DNA of 64,000 nt. Source: Heliocybe sulcata. Taxonomy: Eukaryota; Basidiomycota; Agaricomycetes; Gloeophyllales; Gloeophyllaceae. Shown here piece after piece: positions 36,448 to 49,212 of this stretch. The DNA lies in assembly GCA_004369045.1 (NCBI GenBank), contig ML213509.1, forward strand, positions 1,270,949-1,334,948, in the 5' to 3' direction. The position numbers were made by a program, and so were the translations under genes. The notes under the pieces were generated by a model. The model had not been told where the DNA came from and did not search any database. It was given only the letters and a program-made list of their open reading frames with translations. Numbering within the stretch: the first letter of the stretch is position 1; every line of letters starts with the position of its first letter.

Positions 36448-39400
36448 TCAATGCAAAGCTCCAACTCTCTTCCAGTACCCGACGTACTCCTCCAGATGTC
36501 TGCCGTCGATAGCCGTGCTCCTCACCATAGTCACCGAGTCCTGCTTGGCTCGAGAGGTGCCCAAGATGACGGGCCCCGAGGCCATGCGTACAAAGTCGTT
36601 CTCTAAGAAGCTGATGATCTTGTACGCGGGATTGCGTTCTGGGTCGTCCCCAAGCCCCTTGACACGGTCCAACCACTCGCCGAATGGAATCTTCGGCAAA
36701 GGCGCGGATGGGTCGTCGGAAAGGATCACTGCGAGCAGCGAGAGCAAGCCAGACCACGACTGCCGCGACGGGTTTTCCATGGAGTACGTCGGCTGGAAGC
36801 CTTTTGAGAAGAGGAAGTCGGTCACGGCGGAGGCCGCGCGGTTGACGGGCATCCAGGACAGCGAGCCGTCGAGATCAGGCAGGGCCTTCATTGTCTGCGC
36901 CGTCCGCACGATAATGGGGAAGTGCTCGCTCTCATTCCAAGCACCCGATCCCTCGGGTCCGGTCATCTGGCCGATGCGGACACTGGAGGTGAGGAGAAGC
37001 GGGTCTTCGCCATCGGGAGAGGCGTCGCCGTAGAACTCATTCGCCGCGAGTAATAGCCGCTCGCACACCCACTTCGCCTCCGGGTACCCGAACTCTGCGG
37101 TGTTGACGGCGTCCAGTGGCGTCTCGGGCACTTCGAAGGGTCCTTCTGGGTGAAGGAGGGGATACCGCCCGACAACGGCAATCGAAGAAGCGAACAGCAG
37201 GCGCTTGGGGATGCTGGATGGATTCTTGGCAGCACTGAGCAGACACAGTCGTACCAGGTTCGACGTTGCCTTGACATGCGGCTCGAATGAATCCAGGTTG
37301 CGGTTGAAATTGACGGGCCACGCATTATGGATGATATGAGTCACGTCGAGGAGCTGGTTGGAACAAATCAGCGTTCGCTGTCATCATCATAAAGCAACAG
37401 AGGATCGACGTACCTCTGCGAAATCGCTCTCGCTCAAACCAAAGTCGGGCTTGCTGATCTCCGACTCCCTCAATACAACCTTCTCCCAGGCCTTCGCATC
37501 CAAGTGTGCGCCTCGCTTCTCCAAAGCGGATACCTGCTTCTTCCTCATAGCCTCCACTCCACCCTGCGACGGTCTGTTCAAGCAAATGATCTTCTTCACG
37601 GTTTCATCGCTGGCTAGTCGCTGAACGAGCATGCATCCCAAGCTCCCTGTAGACCCAGTCAGGAGCACAATAGCGCCATCCGCCTGCTTGCTTCCGCTAG
37701 CCTCTCTCGCTTTCACAGCCAACTCCTCGTATCCCTTCAGCTCCTGCCTGTACTTCTCAACCATGGCCTCCATATTCCTCACTCTCCGCTCCTCCTTATC
37801 TCCACCTTCGACGGCGCCGTCGACGTACGTGCCCTTCATAATAGCGTAAACGGCCCCCCAAAGCTTGGCGATGCTCGAGCGCTCGAAGACGAAGTCGGGT
37901 GCAAGTTCGCCCACCGCAGCTGGTAGGTTCGGCGTCACCCGCAGACCATTGACGATAGCCCTCCGCAGCCGGCTCGCTTGCAAGCTGTCCATGCCCGCCT
38001 CGAAGAAGTCGGCGTCATCCGCAAGGTCGTCTTCGATTCCCATGATGGACTTGACGAGGTTCCTGATAGCGTCCCAGAGCGCGGATCCGTCGTCCGTCTC
38101 GATCGAGGGGAGCGGCTCTGCCTTGGATACGTCCGCGCGCTCGTAGCAGAACTTGATTTCAGCGTCGAACTTCTGGAACGTCGCCTTCCTCGCCAGACTA
38201 CCCTTGTCCGTCCTGACCAGCGGCTTCTCCTCCTCGCGGGTGATGATGAGCATCTCCCTCGTCACCTTCCCGTGCTTGTCCGTGAGCTCATTCCCGGCCG
38301 CGAGATACTCGTCCAGCTCGGTCAGGAACACCTCAAGAGCTTCCTGGCCTTCCTTGAGTGTCTCACCCTTCCTCTTTCCCTCCGCGACCTCGACGAGCAG
38401 CCCAAGACTGAACATCCCGTCCCCAAAGGCCAGCACGTGTTTCACATCAGGGTGCTCCGCTACCGCCTTCTCCATCCCCGTCGGGCGCACCTTCTCGCCT
38501 GTGGCGAGTACGATGAGGTCGTCCGAGCGTCCGAGGATCTTCACCCAGTTCTTGTGCGCTGGGTGCGCTTCAAGGAGGTCTTGGACGACGAAGGGCTCAG
38601 GCCAACCAGGTGCTTGACCGACGAGGCGGTACGTCAGGATATCAGAAGAAGAGTCGACCATCGGAATGAACTTCAGTCCAATGTCGGTGCGCGGCATGAG
38701 GTAGTGCCAGTCGTACCCTGCGGGAATGTACTCGATGGGGGCGATTGCGCCAATCTCAGTTGCGCCTATGTGAATAACAAAGTCAGTTTGAAGATACGTG
38801 TGAATAAAAAATTGAGCTTGCTTACCCCAGTGGTTAAGCAACTTGACACCCTGCTGCACTAGAGCTTCTCCGACAGGCTCCTTCATCGGCGCACCGCCAA
38901 TAGCGATGAAGTCCAGCTTCTTCAATGCCGCTACACCGTCCTCTCCGGGCAAATTCAGTATGTCCTCTAGAATCGAAGGAACACTGAGCATCGAGCGCGC
39001 GCCCGTGCTCTTCAGCACGGCCAAGGTGCTCCTCGCAGTCGGGATGATCGAAGCTGGCGGCAGGACAAAAGGCAGCCCGATGGACAAGGCGAGAGAAGGC
39101 GCGAGCAATCCGAATCCGTGGTAGAGAGGGAGGGTGGAGACGTTGTACTCAAACTTTTGCTCTGGAAGCCGGTGGCAGTTGGCGTAGACGAGGATGTACC
39201 TCTGCGCGTGGAAGATTGGTTTGGGCAGCCCCGTGGTGCCGCTGGAGTGCATGATGATGGCGTCGGTCGCATGGGAATCGTAGTCTCTGTAGAGTGCGGG
39301 GACCGGAGCAGACAATACTGAGGAAGACGGGTTGAGGAGGTCCTCGTAGCCGATGGCGTCGAGGAAGGTTATTTGGGAGTCATCGGACGAGAGGAGGGAA

Positions 39401-39914
39401 AGGGTTTCCTTGGCCGCGCGGTGCACTTGGGCGTTGATGAGGAGGGTCGACGGGGAGGTGGCTTTAAGGAGGTGGGCGATTGCGAGAGGGGTGAGGCGGG
39501 CGGAGAGACATAGTACCTAGGGGAAGGATTGTTCAGGATGCAGATCTAGAGAAAAAACGAACTACGTACTGGAGTGCCAATGCGGAGAAGCGCGGCAATA
39601 TAGATGTAAATGGTGATATCACTGCCGAGCAAGATCCCGACAGGGGGGACCTTCTGGTCTCTGCTCGTACGGCCAGTGGTGGCCCCATTCTTCACCAACC
39701 AGGCAGATGCGCGCTCGACAGCCGCCTGTAGCTGCTTGAACGTAATCTGGCAGGGCTCCGCGCCCTCGCCAGCGCGCGCCTGCAAGCCAAAGACATGGTC
39801 GGGGTTATGCCGGGCGTTGAACTCGATAAGCTCTGGGAGGGTGCTGACGCCCTCAGGGTGGTCGGGCGCGTACCCGAGGTTGATGTGCGCGCGGGTGAAT
39901 TTGGAGTTGGCCAT
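36448..39914 (-). CDS. NRPS-like carboxylic acid reductase A-T-R 2 (adenylation-thiolation-reductase)
   Basis: The predicted reaction is ATP-dependent activation and NADPH-dependent reduction of a carboxylic acid to an aldehyde. Four exons (39914-39570, 39516-38826, 38765-37414, 37353-36448) join in frame to give 1,097 residues from MANSKFTRAHINLGY. The adenylation domain shows IIMHSSGTTGLPKPIF, TLPLYHGFGLLAPSL, GGAPMKEPVGEAL and GATEIGAIAPIEY, the last created by splicing. The C-part shows GRSDDLIVLATGEKV and RTDKGSLARKA. The carrier site is EAGMDSLQASRL with Ser606. The reductase has LLTGSTGSLGCMLVQRL and Y886-x3-K890. It has the same architecture and almost the same length as A-T-R 1 but is clearly divergent. 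It shares a promoter interval with the FAD monooxygenase. Substrate is inferred to be an aryl acid such as orsellinate. Confidence 0.94.
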
Positions 39915-40794
39915 AGCGGCAGGTATGGAATGACCCCGCCTCGGCCATTCGAGGCGTTTATACACGAAGTCGAAAGTGAAATTCCGGTTCCGCGAGTACG
40001 GGCGGATGTTGTGGGGTTGCGGTCCATAATCGAGGGGGAGCCATTCGTATCCGAGCACGGATTACACGTCCGTGAATGTAGGGAATCCCCGCCAGGTGGC
40101 ACCCGGAGCTGATTGTGGCCTCTGGGTGGCCTCTGGATGATCAGATATAGCGTACGCAGGAATTTTCCTAACCTGCTGTATATTTTGTGTGGTAAGTATT
40201 CATACGGCACTATTTCAGAGCATAGACCTGTACAGACGCTGTCTGGTAACTTACAGGAAGCTACTGAGTACGCGGATTCATTCCTGTCGAAGCTCGGCGA
40301 CAACCCACAAGGAAACCGGGCGATTCGCGTAACGTGGTTGGGTCAATGATTGGCGGTGGCGGTGAAAGGCAATCACCGCCGGTAATTAATGCTTCGAGCA
40401 CAGCCACCGCCTTGCCCTGCACGCGTATCGATCCTCTCTCAGACGACGACAATGGCCACTGCATCCTGGGCTAGCTTACTGTTATATCTACTTTCTGTGA
40501 GTATCGTTTCTCTTTTCTCTCAACTTTGTATACAGGCTATTACTCACCAAGAGTGCTTTTAATGTATTTAGCGGACTCCGAGGTGGGTCGCTCGCATTGG
40601 CTAGCCAAATGCCCGACCCAGACAGGCAGCGGGATCATGGTGCGCAGCGTATGTACTCAAGCTCTACGGCCATACTGCTTTGTGGGTGCCCGGTGGATGG
40701 CCTGGATTGACCTAATCGGACTTGAGGGGTCTTAAAAGGCCATCCTAAGACTGCGGACTCGTCAACTAGGACTCTTGTTGTTGCTGGACGAAAC
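39915..40794. promoter_or_regulatory. Shared divergent promoter region, A-T-R 2 and FAD monooxygenase
   Basis: The two starts lie 880 bases apart and point outwards. TATAAAC on the minus strand (39956-39962) lies about 45 bases upstream of the A-T-R 2 ATG. No clear TATA element was found for the monooxygenase. Small frames in the interval, including a possible short ORF from 40452, have no support. Confidence 0.5.
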
Positions 40795-43143
40795 ATGGCA
40801 GAATCGTTCGGGGATCACCATGACGTGCTCATTGTCGGAGCGGGTGAGCTGCAGACCCTCTACGGCTAGCTGTCTACTGCTCATCAAGCTTACCATGCAT
40901 AGGACCCGCGGGTTGTATGGCCGCTCTGATCCTCGCGCGGATGGGTATCAAGCCGCTCGTCATCGACGTCGCTGATGCCTCCTGGCATGAGTACGGTCGC
41001 TCGGACGCCTTCCAGTGCCGTTGCATGGAGGTCATGCAGAGCTTCGGCGCCCCCATCGAGCAGCTCGAGCACATGGGCAAGAAGCTCTACGGACGCACCT
41101 TCTGGGAGGTCTCCCCGGGCAAGCAGCGCCGCACCGCCTTCGCCCGCTTCTACCCCGAGTTCCTCGACTTCGACAAGGACTACTCGCTCGCGGTGCGCCA
41201 GGGCCTGATCGAGCAGGTCATGATCCATGACACCGAGAACCACTTCGACGGCTTCACCATCAAGTGGAACTGGGGCTTCGTGACGATGGAGCTCAACAAG
41301 GAGCACGGCGGGTACAGCGAGGTGACGATAAAGAACACGAAGAGTGAAGAGGAAAGGAAAATCTTTGCGAAGTATGTAATAGGATGCGATGGCGCGAGGA
41401 GCTCGGTCAGGAGATGGGCTGGCCAGTACGGCTTGAAGCTCGAGGGTGAGGCGCTCCCAGTAACATGGTGTGTGCTGGATGCCGTTGGTCTGAAGAGTGA
41501 CCATCCCGACCTCGAAAGACTTTGGTGTGTGCGATTCTCTTCCACGGTACTTGACCTTGACCCTGAGTACCGCACTTTAGCATTGTCCGTTCAACAAAGG
41601 GAATTGTCCTTGTCATTCCTCGTGAACCCATTAACGGCAAGCCCGCTGCACGATTCGACATTCAATTGGAGAAGACGCGATACGAAGCGAAGGAGGAGGA
41701 TGCGACAAGGATGATCAAGGAGATCTTCGCACCGTACAAAGTCGAGTGGGAAGAAGTGAACTGGTGGTCGTCGTATGATGGTGCGTGCCTCAGGGTAGAA
41801 CAGTAGAGACGTCCAACGCTGACGGTGCACTAGTTGGCCAAAGAATTATCAATGGGTACACTGTGGACGAGAAGCTGTTCTTCGTCGGCGACGCATGCCA
41901 CACGCACAGCCCGCGAGGTGCGTCTTCATACAGTGAACGACGTAGCTAAGCTCACTCCGTCTCTAGCTGGCCTGGGTCTCAACACCGCGCTCCTGGAGTC
42001 GCATAACCTCGGGTGGAAGCTGGCACTCGTCCTCCGCGGGGCAGCAAAACCCGAGATCTTGAAGACCTACGCCAGCGAGCGCCACAAGGTCGCACAGGAC
42101 CTCATTGGCATGGACCGCAAGCTCGTCGAGCTTTACGCGGGGTTGGAGAAGCAGACCATGAACGACTTCGGCGGTGACGAGGCTGCGGGATGGTTGCACA
42201 ACCTGAGGATGTTCCAAGCCTCGAACTATGCTGTGCGTTTTCCTCCTTTACTGTAGTACGTAATGTCTGACTCGGCAGGATTCCTCGACAGTACCAAGCA
42301 GGTGCTTCCATCGTCTACTCGCCCTCGCTCGTCACCGTCACCCAGTCCGGCAAGGCCGAGTCGATGGAGGTTGGCAAGCCAGGCGTCGTCGTCGGCTCGC
42401 GCACACGCCCAGCGATGGTCCACCGCCTGTCCGACTCCGTGCCTGTTCATGCCCTCTCGCCCTTCGACGGGCGCTTCACGATCTACATCCTCGCTGGCGA
42501 CCTCGAAAAGCCGGGCGCGCTCGAGAGGCTCAAGGCGCTGGACGCGCACATACGCGAGTCAAAAGGGAGCATCTTTGCCAAGTATGGACAGGAGATTGAT
42601 GTGCACGAGAAGGAGATCGCGAAGAGGATGCCGAAGCTGCAGGTGCCCACCGCGCACGCGCATGAGGGCAAGATTAACGGATTCTCGGCAGCTGAGAAGC
42701 CGGCGTTCCCACCTGGACGGGTGCTCTACCACTACGACTACGACGACATTCCCCAGATTACCGAGGGCGTTCTTGCCCGCCCCAACACTCTTGTCCGCGT
42801 TACTGTCGTCGCGACCAACTCTGTATCCTCACCCTTCGTCCTGGACACCCTCATGGGTCTCCTCTACCCAAAGTACTCCGACCCTGCGGAGAAGAAGCAC
42901 TCGCAGATCTTCCACCCAGCGCACTTCTTCGTCGACGATATCCCGGTCGTTAACCCGTACAGGGAGACGGCGCCCGACGCGGGCTTGGTGTTCAAGAACC
43001 CGATGCACTCCAAGTGGGGTGCTGGCGAGGATGGTGCGATCTTCGTCGCGCGGCCGGATGCGCATGTCGCGCTTAAGACGAACGGGCTTGGAAAGGAAGC
43101 ATGGGCTGAGGTTGAGAGGTATTTCGATGGGTTCTTGCTCTAG
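40795..43143 (+). CDS. FAD-dependent aromatic monooxygenase, phenol 2-monooxygenase type
   Basis: This is a class A flavoprotein hydroxylase. The N-terminus MAESFGDHHDVLIVGAG joins across an intron to PAGCMAALILARMG, giving the dinucleotide-binding GxGxxG motif. Later come VIGCDGARSSVRRW (the DG motif) and FFVGDACHTHSPR joined to AGLGLNTALLESHNLGWKLA (the GD motif that binds the FAD ribityl chain). The C-terminal third (about 42360-43143) is the thioredoxin-like dimerisation domain typical of phenol hydroxylases, ending VERYFDGFLL. About seven exons give roughly 640 residues. The family ortho-hydroxylates phenols using NADPH and oxygen, and some fungal members hydroxylate with loss of the carboxyl group. 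Next to an orsellinate-type synthase it is a good candidate to oxidise that ring. No frame break was seen. Confidence 0.92.
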
Positions 43144-44041
43144 GATAGATGGTCTGTACATCTTGGCGGTCTTGTGTGTAACTTATAATAGTCTCATTAG
43201 AATCTGATTTTTATTTATTTGCTCGACTCGCACTTCGTTACATGGGGCGTTTCCTTGGTAGTGCATAATATGGAGTACAAGGCGTGAAGAAAAGTCAATA
43301 CACCGTAGCAGCACTTGTTGGCGATCATCTGTTGTTTTGTAGAGATTGAACAAATAATAGTTGCTTCTGCGATGAGACGGAACTATGCATTGACACAAGC
43401 CAGGCCCTTGTGTCCCAGACTGGAGCGACATGAGAGGGATGCATAAATATCCTGGCACGCGCGCACATGAGGTCGGACTCCTGAAGCCTGGGATGCCTTG
43501 GTGGATAGGACGAGCCACCGGGTCGCGTAAAAATGGGAGGACAGGGCAAATGGACCGTGCTGAGGTGCAAAGATCAATGCCGAAGACCACAGAGCTACTG
43601 ATGCCGGCCAAGAGCCATTCAAGGACGCCAGGGTGATTGCCATTTAGCAGTCGCGCGCTTTTCAATCCCGTAACGCTTCTTGTCAGATAACCCAGAACAC
43701 AAGCGACTTCTAATGCGATGAATCTACGCGCACAGAGAAATTAGTTTGATCACGATTCTACGACGAACTCACATATCCCAGACTGCTGCAGCGCAAGGCG
43801 TTCAGCACGGTAAATGTACTCCCGCGCGCGAAACCCCAGCCGCCCAAGCAGACACGTAAATGATAAGATATCATAGGGGTAAATCGAGTGTACACAATAG
43901 TGCTCGATAGACAACTTTAGGCCTGGTAGAGTAGATGCTGAGTGGCAGAGGCGAATAAACTGGAGCGAGTACTAATGCGAGTCAATACACTACTCATACA
44001 ATTGCGGTAGAGGGTATAATCGGAGCCTACCGCCTTTTTGG
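43144..44041. other. Convergent intergenic region
   Basis: The region lies between the monooxygenase stop and the stop of the HNH-like gene. The frame at 43183-43665 minus has no family signature. No repeats were recognised. Confidence 0.45.
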
Positions 44042-45031
44042 TCATAGCAGATCGTTATAAGCATCTCTGAGATCTCGTAAATCTCTTTCAATATCCTCCA
44101 GGAATGCGTCGGGAGGAGGCCAGTAGCAGGATCCAGCAATGCCTAGCGTGGCGCTGAACGCCGCGAACGGTTCGATGGGTAGTTGCACATAGGTCCGTTT
44201 GCCCCGATCGATGCTTGTAGACACCGGTAGTCCTGATGTGAACTCATAGGCCGGCATTTGCGCGACTTGGAATATAGCTAGGTCGAACCGGTGCGACAAC
44301 TGCAGTATCGTCAGTTAGTTGGGCTTAGTCCGCTGGGAAGCGAAACAATGTGTTACCTTTGGAACCTGTCTGACAGGATTCGATTTCGACTTCCTGCTTG
44401 GGTGCTGTCTCCGTGCCAACCTGTCCTGCTTCTCGTATGCAAGCATGACTCTTCGGTCTTCTTTGCATGGGACAAATCGCCATACGTGTGAACGGTAGGC
44501 AACAGCATGCCTGTGACATACTTTGATATAGATTAGCTATGCTTGCCCAGCACGTAGATATGCGCAGACAGGGCGGAATGGGCATACTCACATGTCATGA
44601 GATTTGAAGGATGGTCGCGGTGGAAATGGTCTGGAATGAGCCCCAGGCATAATAGCCAGGCAATCTTACGTTGCACTCCGTTGAGTATTAGCCACCGTAA
44701 ACATGCAAACAACCCGTACCCGCTGTTTCTCGTCCTCCGATCCTGTGACCCGCAAGACAGTCAAGTCCTTCTTGGAGCCGCACAGTACGCATCGTTTCTT
44801 GTCTCTCAGCATTGTACTGGCAACTAGACGTGGGTGGACATAAGATTCGGGTGCACCTTCGGAGCTGGTCTCCTCTTCCGAGTCCGTGTAGTTTATGAAA
44901 GATGAGCCACTGCCACCGCTGAGAGCACTTGCAGGTCGCGAAGGTGGTGAGTCAGGGTCAGAGTATGCGGAAGGCCTGTAGTCGGCGAAGTAGGCGAGGA
45001 GGCGGTCAGGTACATAGTCGACGTCGGCCAT
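44042..45031 (-). CDS. HNH-nuclease-like protein of basidiomycete type
   Basis: The spliced protein starts MADVDYVPDRLLAYFADYRP. A Ser/Pro-rich linker and an acidic stretch (TDSEEETSSEGAPESYV) precede the motif MLRDKKRCVLCGSKKDLTV. The second exon reads IAWLLCLGLIPDHF then HRDHPSNLMT, which joins to LCHRHAVAYRSHVWRFVP in the next exon. This gives a CxxC pair followed by an NLMTLCxxxH element, the layout of HNH zinc-finger nuclease domains that occur in many lineage-expanded mushroom genes. Two further exons finish the protein at YNDLL (stop at 44042). An upstream in-frame Met exists at 45184, but 45031 gives the cleaner start. Function is unknown; it is more likely a genomic passenger than part of the cluster. 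Confidence 0.72.
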
Positions 45032-46009
45032 TGCGTTTGTTCGAGAGATACGCAGGTGTAGGACCTTCGGGACGAGGTGACCCATATATACATCTGCACT
45101 TTCAGTTCGTGGGAAATGAGCGGCACTATAGCTTCCTGTCGATGCATACCCAGATTTGTAAACCGGGTTCCTGGGACATGGCATTAGTTACGGCTGTATA
45201 CGCAGCTTCTACGGCAACTCACATCTAATTCTCAGCTCGGAACGTTTACGCGATAGCGAAGTACAGCAGAATCTTGTCCGGTACTGGATTAGCACTCATT
45301 CATCGGCTTGCGAACATCGGATTTGTCATGAGGTCAGCACCTCTTCGGGAGCATGGCAAAGTCGGGGGTGCATGATCCGGCATCTATAGCGCAGCATTCA
45401 CTATAGAGGTTGAGAGAATACAGTTAAGTCGGAAAGTAACATGCTTGCAATCAAACTCATGGGTCAGGCGCGAGTTAAATGAGGAGACGTCGATCCCTTA
45501 CAACAGCGGGACGCCGACATGCGCGAGGCTAGGGGACGACGGTACATGGGGGGTTTTTGCTCGTCTGGTATTCTTCGCCGCTTCCAGCGTCGCATTGATG
45601 TGCGACTGTCATTTGCGGGAATGCGGGGAATGCCCGAGTTCCAAAACGCCTCAACGGAGAAATTCACTACAGTTTTGCCGTTGTCAGATCCCGCGACAAG
45701 TAGATACGCAAGTGCTGCCATACTTGTGTTGTTTTCCCAATACGGTGTGCGTCCTATTTGCCATATATCCCATCTACATGCGTCTGGCACAGTAATGCGG
45801 TTCCTGACTTCGGACCGATCTCTCCGCTCATAATGGTTGATGAGGGATGTCATGGCATTTCAGCAGAGGACGCGCGTACGTGTTTCGTCTTCACGAGTGC
45901 AGAAGCCAGCGTTCACTGGTAAACGTCCTTGAATAGCTTTACATTCCCACTTGCCGTAATAACGAGCCTCACAAAGCAGCACTCACTGTGGGCACTCCTG
46001 GCATGACAC
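45032..46009. other. Intergenic region with one uncertain frame
   Basis: A minus frame at 45464-45853 (129 codons) and overlapping plus frames are present without recognisable motifs. The minus frame may be the 3' end of the hypothetical gene at 46010-46870, but no convincing splice path joins them. Confidence 0.35.
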
Positions 46010-46870
46010 TCATTCGGTCTTGGGATCTGAGTCAATTGGACGATGGGCGGCTCCACAAGTCACACAACATTCACTAGTGGACGAATCAAGGACTAAGGGT
46101 TCCTTCCGGTGACCTTCGTATCCTGATCGTTCAACCTGGAAGAGGGTATCGTCAGTTCGTGGAGCAGAATAACTTCGCAATCTTCCGGGGTGATATGAGG
46201 ACAACCTACCATCTCCGGTACATGAATGAAACCTGCATCGAAGAAGGACGTAAAGCAGTAACGCGACACTGTCGATCGTCTTAGCTCACCATATTAGACA
46301 CGACCAGGAGCCGCGGATCATGCCCCAGCCGCGGCCGAACTTCCCCCGCGCCCGACGTCGCATCGATAATCCGTATACATCCGCTAGAGTTAGCTTCGGA
46401 GAACGGCAAACTCACCACGGGGCGCATCGATAACTCCCAGGGCAAGGCTTTCGCTCCCGGTGTCCTTCTTCAAGCAGGGGACCCGCGGTGTTCGGCCTGC
46501 GGCATACCCCATGCCCGCTCATAAGGGGAACAGAAGGCAAGAAGTACCGTTAGTTTGATCCTCAATAGCCACGATAAACTTGCCTTGAACACATTAGGAA
46601 ACACAGCACGCCGATCCCAACCCGGAGCGTTTCACTGGATTCACGTGCGTTCCTGCCCGCCGACAGCATAGGAGAGGGTCAAGATCCGGTGCCATATTGT
46701 CACAATACCGTCGTCTCTGCGAGGAAATCGCTACTCACCAATATCTCCGAACAGAACGTGATTAGGACGGATCCTAACTCTCTCGACGAGGCACTGCAAA
46801 CAACGTTAGACTGTCCTGTCTCTCTGCACTGTTCTCTGAGTTGAGCTTGAGAGAGCCAGAGATAGCTGCG
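46010..46870 (-). CDS. Hypothetical multi-exon protein, possibly degenerate
   Basis: Several spliced segments on the minus strand read like protein: ERVRIRPNHVLFGDIG near 46740-46790, VFPNVFKGKFIVAIEDQ near 46560-46600, a segment containing SSGCIRIIDATSGAGEV near 46340-46390, then GFIHVPEM joined to VERSGYEGHR and a CCVTCG pair before the stop at 46010. Introns with GT-AG ends join some of them, but I could not find a path that keeps all in one frame. I recognise no family. It may be a real gene with misjudged introns or a decaying one. The ends given are approximate. Confidence 0.3.
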
Positions 46871-49212
46871 ATGGAGGCATGAAACGTGTCCAAGGTGGTT
46901 GGGCACTATGCATACTCAGGCCCCCAGAGTACTCAGAACGACTTCGAGAAACCGATCTCCCCAAGGCAATGGAGCCGGCTACCCGGCTCCGGTCAATGCA
47001 CTTAGGATGGATCGGATCAGTAACTGCTTACGCTCTATTCAGAGCATATTCTGCGCCAAAGTGCCGGTCTATTGAGGCTTGACAGACTATCTTATCTTCA
47101 GGGAAGGTAATCGTGCACCTAATAACGATGAGTCACCCAGAAGACGGACCTTGCCACCTACCCCTTGAGAATATCTCCGAGATGAAGGAGTATATCGTGA
47201 GCAACACGATCCCCTGTGATGCCGCAACCTAAGAGGACTGGAAGTCGCGGGGTGGATCATGGCTCCACAGTGTGCTGATTATACCTCAAGCCTACGGGAT
47301 TGTCGACTCTCGGTATAGCAGCATTTGGAATTGAAGGGCCGTCCTAAATATATAGACAGGATACAGTTATGTCCGCCTTTAGACGCCTGAGAGTGTCATC
47401 TGATACTGTCAACGACGATCTATCGGAAAGGGAAGTGACTGAAATAGCTCATACAGTTGAGCGTACTGACGACATACCTCTTGCCATGGCGGTAACATAC
47501 GATGACGACGCAGGGGAGGTCCACTGGTCCCCTGGATGACACTGCAAAAAGTCTTGCCGCGGTAGCTTCAGAGTGTACTTGTGCCAGGATAGCTAAGAGA
47601 CAGTGGAGCATCGACTTACGGCAGTAGATCCGAGAGGCCATCAGACGATTATGGATCGAAGGCCGTATTCCTGGCAGATGATAACCAAAAGACTGAACGG
47701 CCACCTTCAGGCCATCCCTACGGACATCGGTCTAACTCCGTTTTAGATCCCCATAGATATGAACTATGCTCCACTGTGTCAGCTGCAGGATGGACGGCAG
47801 CTACTTCTGACGCGGTCATGAAGTATGCACTCACCCATATGAAGGCCGCCTTAGTTGAGCGCCGTCGATACGGCGCTACCTCAAGACTGGGCGCAAGAAA
47901 GGGGTTAGGGTGCGGACAACGTAGTGGCACCGATAAGATGGGAGACGACTTGTAGTGAATCCGATTGTCTGGAAGCCCTTCTGTCGCTAAGACAAGATAC
48001 ATCGGGACGAGACTGAGGTACTTGGAATCTAGATGATGTCTTTTGCCGCACGGCGGCAGTGCTCACCATGCTCGCGTGATTATAGAGCGTTGTATGAGCT
48101 CGCCTAGATGTGAACTCATGACGTAGGTCACCCGCGGAATTAATAGTTGGGAAGCGCAGCCTAAGATCGACAACTATGCTTCAGCGCGTATACCACTCGC
48201 TGAAGAACAAGGAGCCAACCTGACGAGTCGATGTGCTTTCCTCTGGACTGTGTGCTTGCCTCGAGCTCCATCCTCCATCCTCATCGAGGCGACCTTGGAT
48301 GCCATGGCCAGTGAATTCATTATATCCTACAAGCCATCAGGATAGTAAGGATGATTCTTCATATCGTTACATGCTGGGCATGGCTGGTAGCAGCCACAGC
48401 ATCTTCTATGCGCTTTTCGCTGCGCAATGGCAGCCTTGTATACAGATCACTCTATTCTTGGGCTCTGGAAACTGCGCTGGATTGAAAGACAAGTTGCGCA
48501 ATGGTCGATTGCAGCGATCGTTGCATCTTTGACAGCATTCGTCTACCCAGATCTTGAAGGATCCTGCGCTGCGTACGGCGCGTTTTACGGGCGCTCTCGT
48601 CAGATAAAGAACCTTTGGTATGTCATATTTCTTTGTATTGCACGTTTCTCTCGCCTTCTGCGGTCACAGAGTGAACAGAAGAGACGGTCCTGCATTCTGA
48701 AACTCGAAGCAGGATCAAGAACATCCACGTTGTTACAGAAAACGACGACTTCACTTTCGCATCCACTGCAAGCCGTGCAGCGTGGTGCTCGCGCTGTGAT
48801 ATATCACGATGAGCTCCACGAATATCAGTGACAGTCGTCGGGCAGAACAGCAAGAAGATCTCCGAGGTGAAGTTGTGGTGGGTTTCACGGCCACACTGCA
48901 TGGGCGCTTGGTGGGCGCTTACCGGAATCGGGAGTGGGCCGATTATATAAGCAAATGCACGTGGCGCGAATTTGGCTCCGTTGAGGTAATGGCCAGCAAC
49001 CCACCTCCAGCCCGAGACATCCTGTTATTTTCATCAGTTCTCACATCACATTCTCTTCGGTGTCAGATGGGGCGAGAACGCAGCAGCTTTGTGCTCAAGG
49101 CCGTGCGCAGACAGGCTATAAGTACACCTGCCTCCCATGGCCAGTGTCGACCAAACCGCCCAGAGCAACCTCGAGCAACTCTACAGACCACCAAACCCAA
49201 CTCTACAACAAA
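46871..49212. other. 2.3-kb stretch without a supportable gene, including epimerase promoter
   Basis: Frames at 47420-47704, 47718-48002 (minus), 48233-48532 and 48427-48831 (plus) show no domain. TATATAA at 48944-48950 and TATAAGT at about 49117-49123 are promoter-like; the second lies about 95 bases upstream of the epimerase ATG and is the better candidate. Confidence 0.4.

Noticed and set aside
40452-40570. Small two-exon ORF upstream of the monooxygenase
   Set aside because: It gives only about 20 residues before a stop and is more likely promoter or leader sequence.
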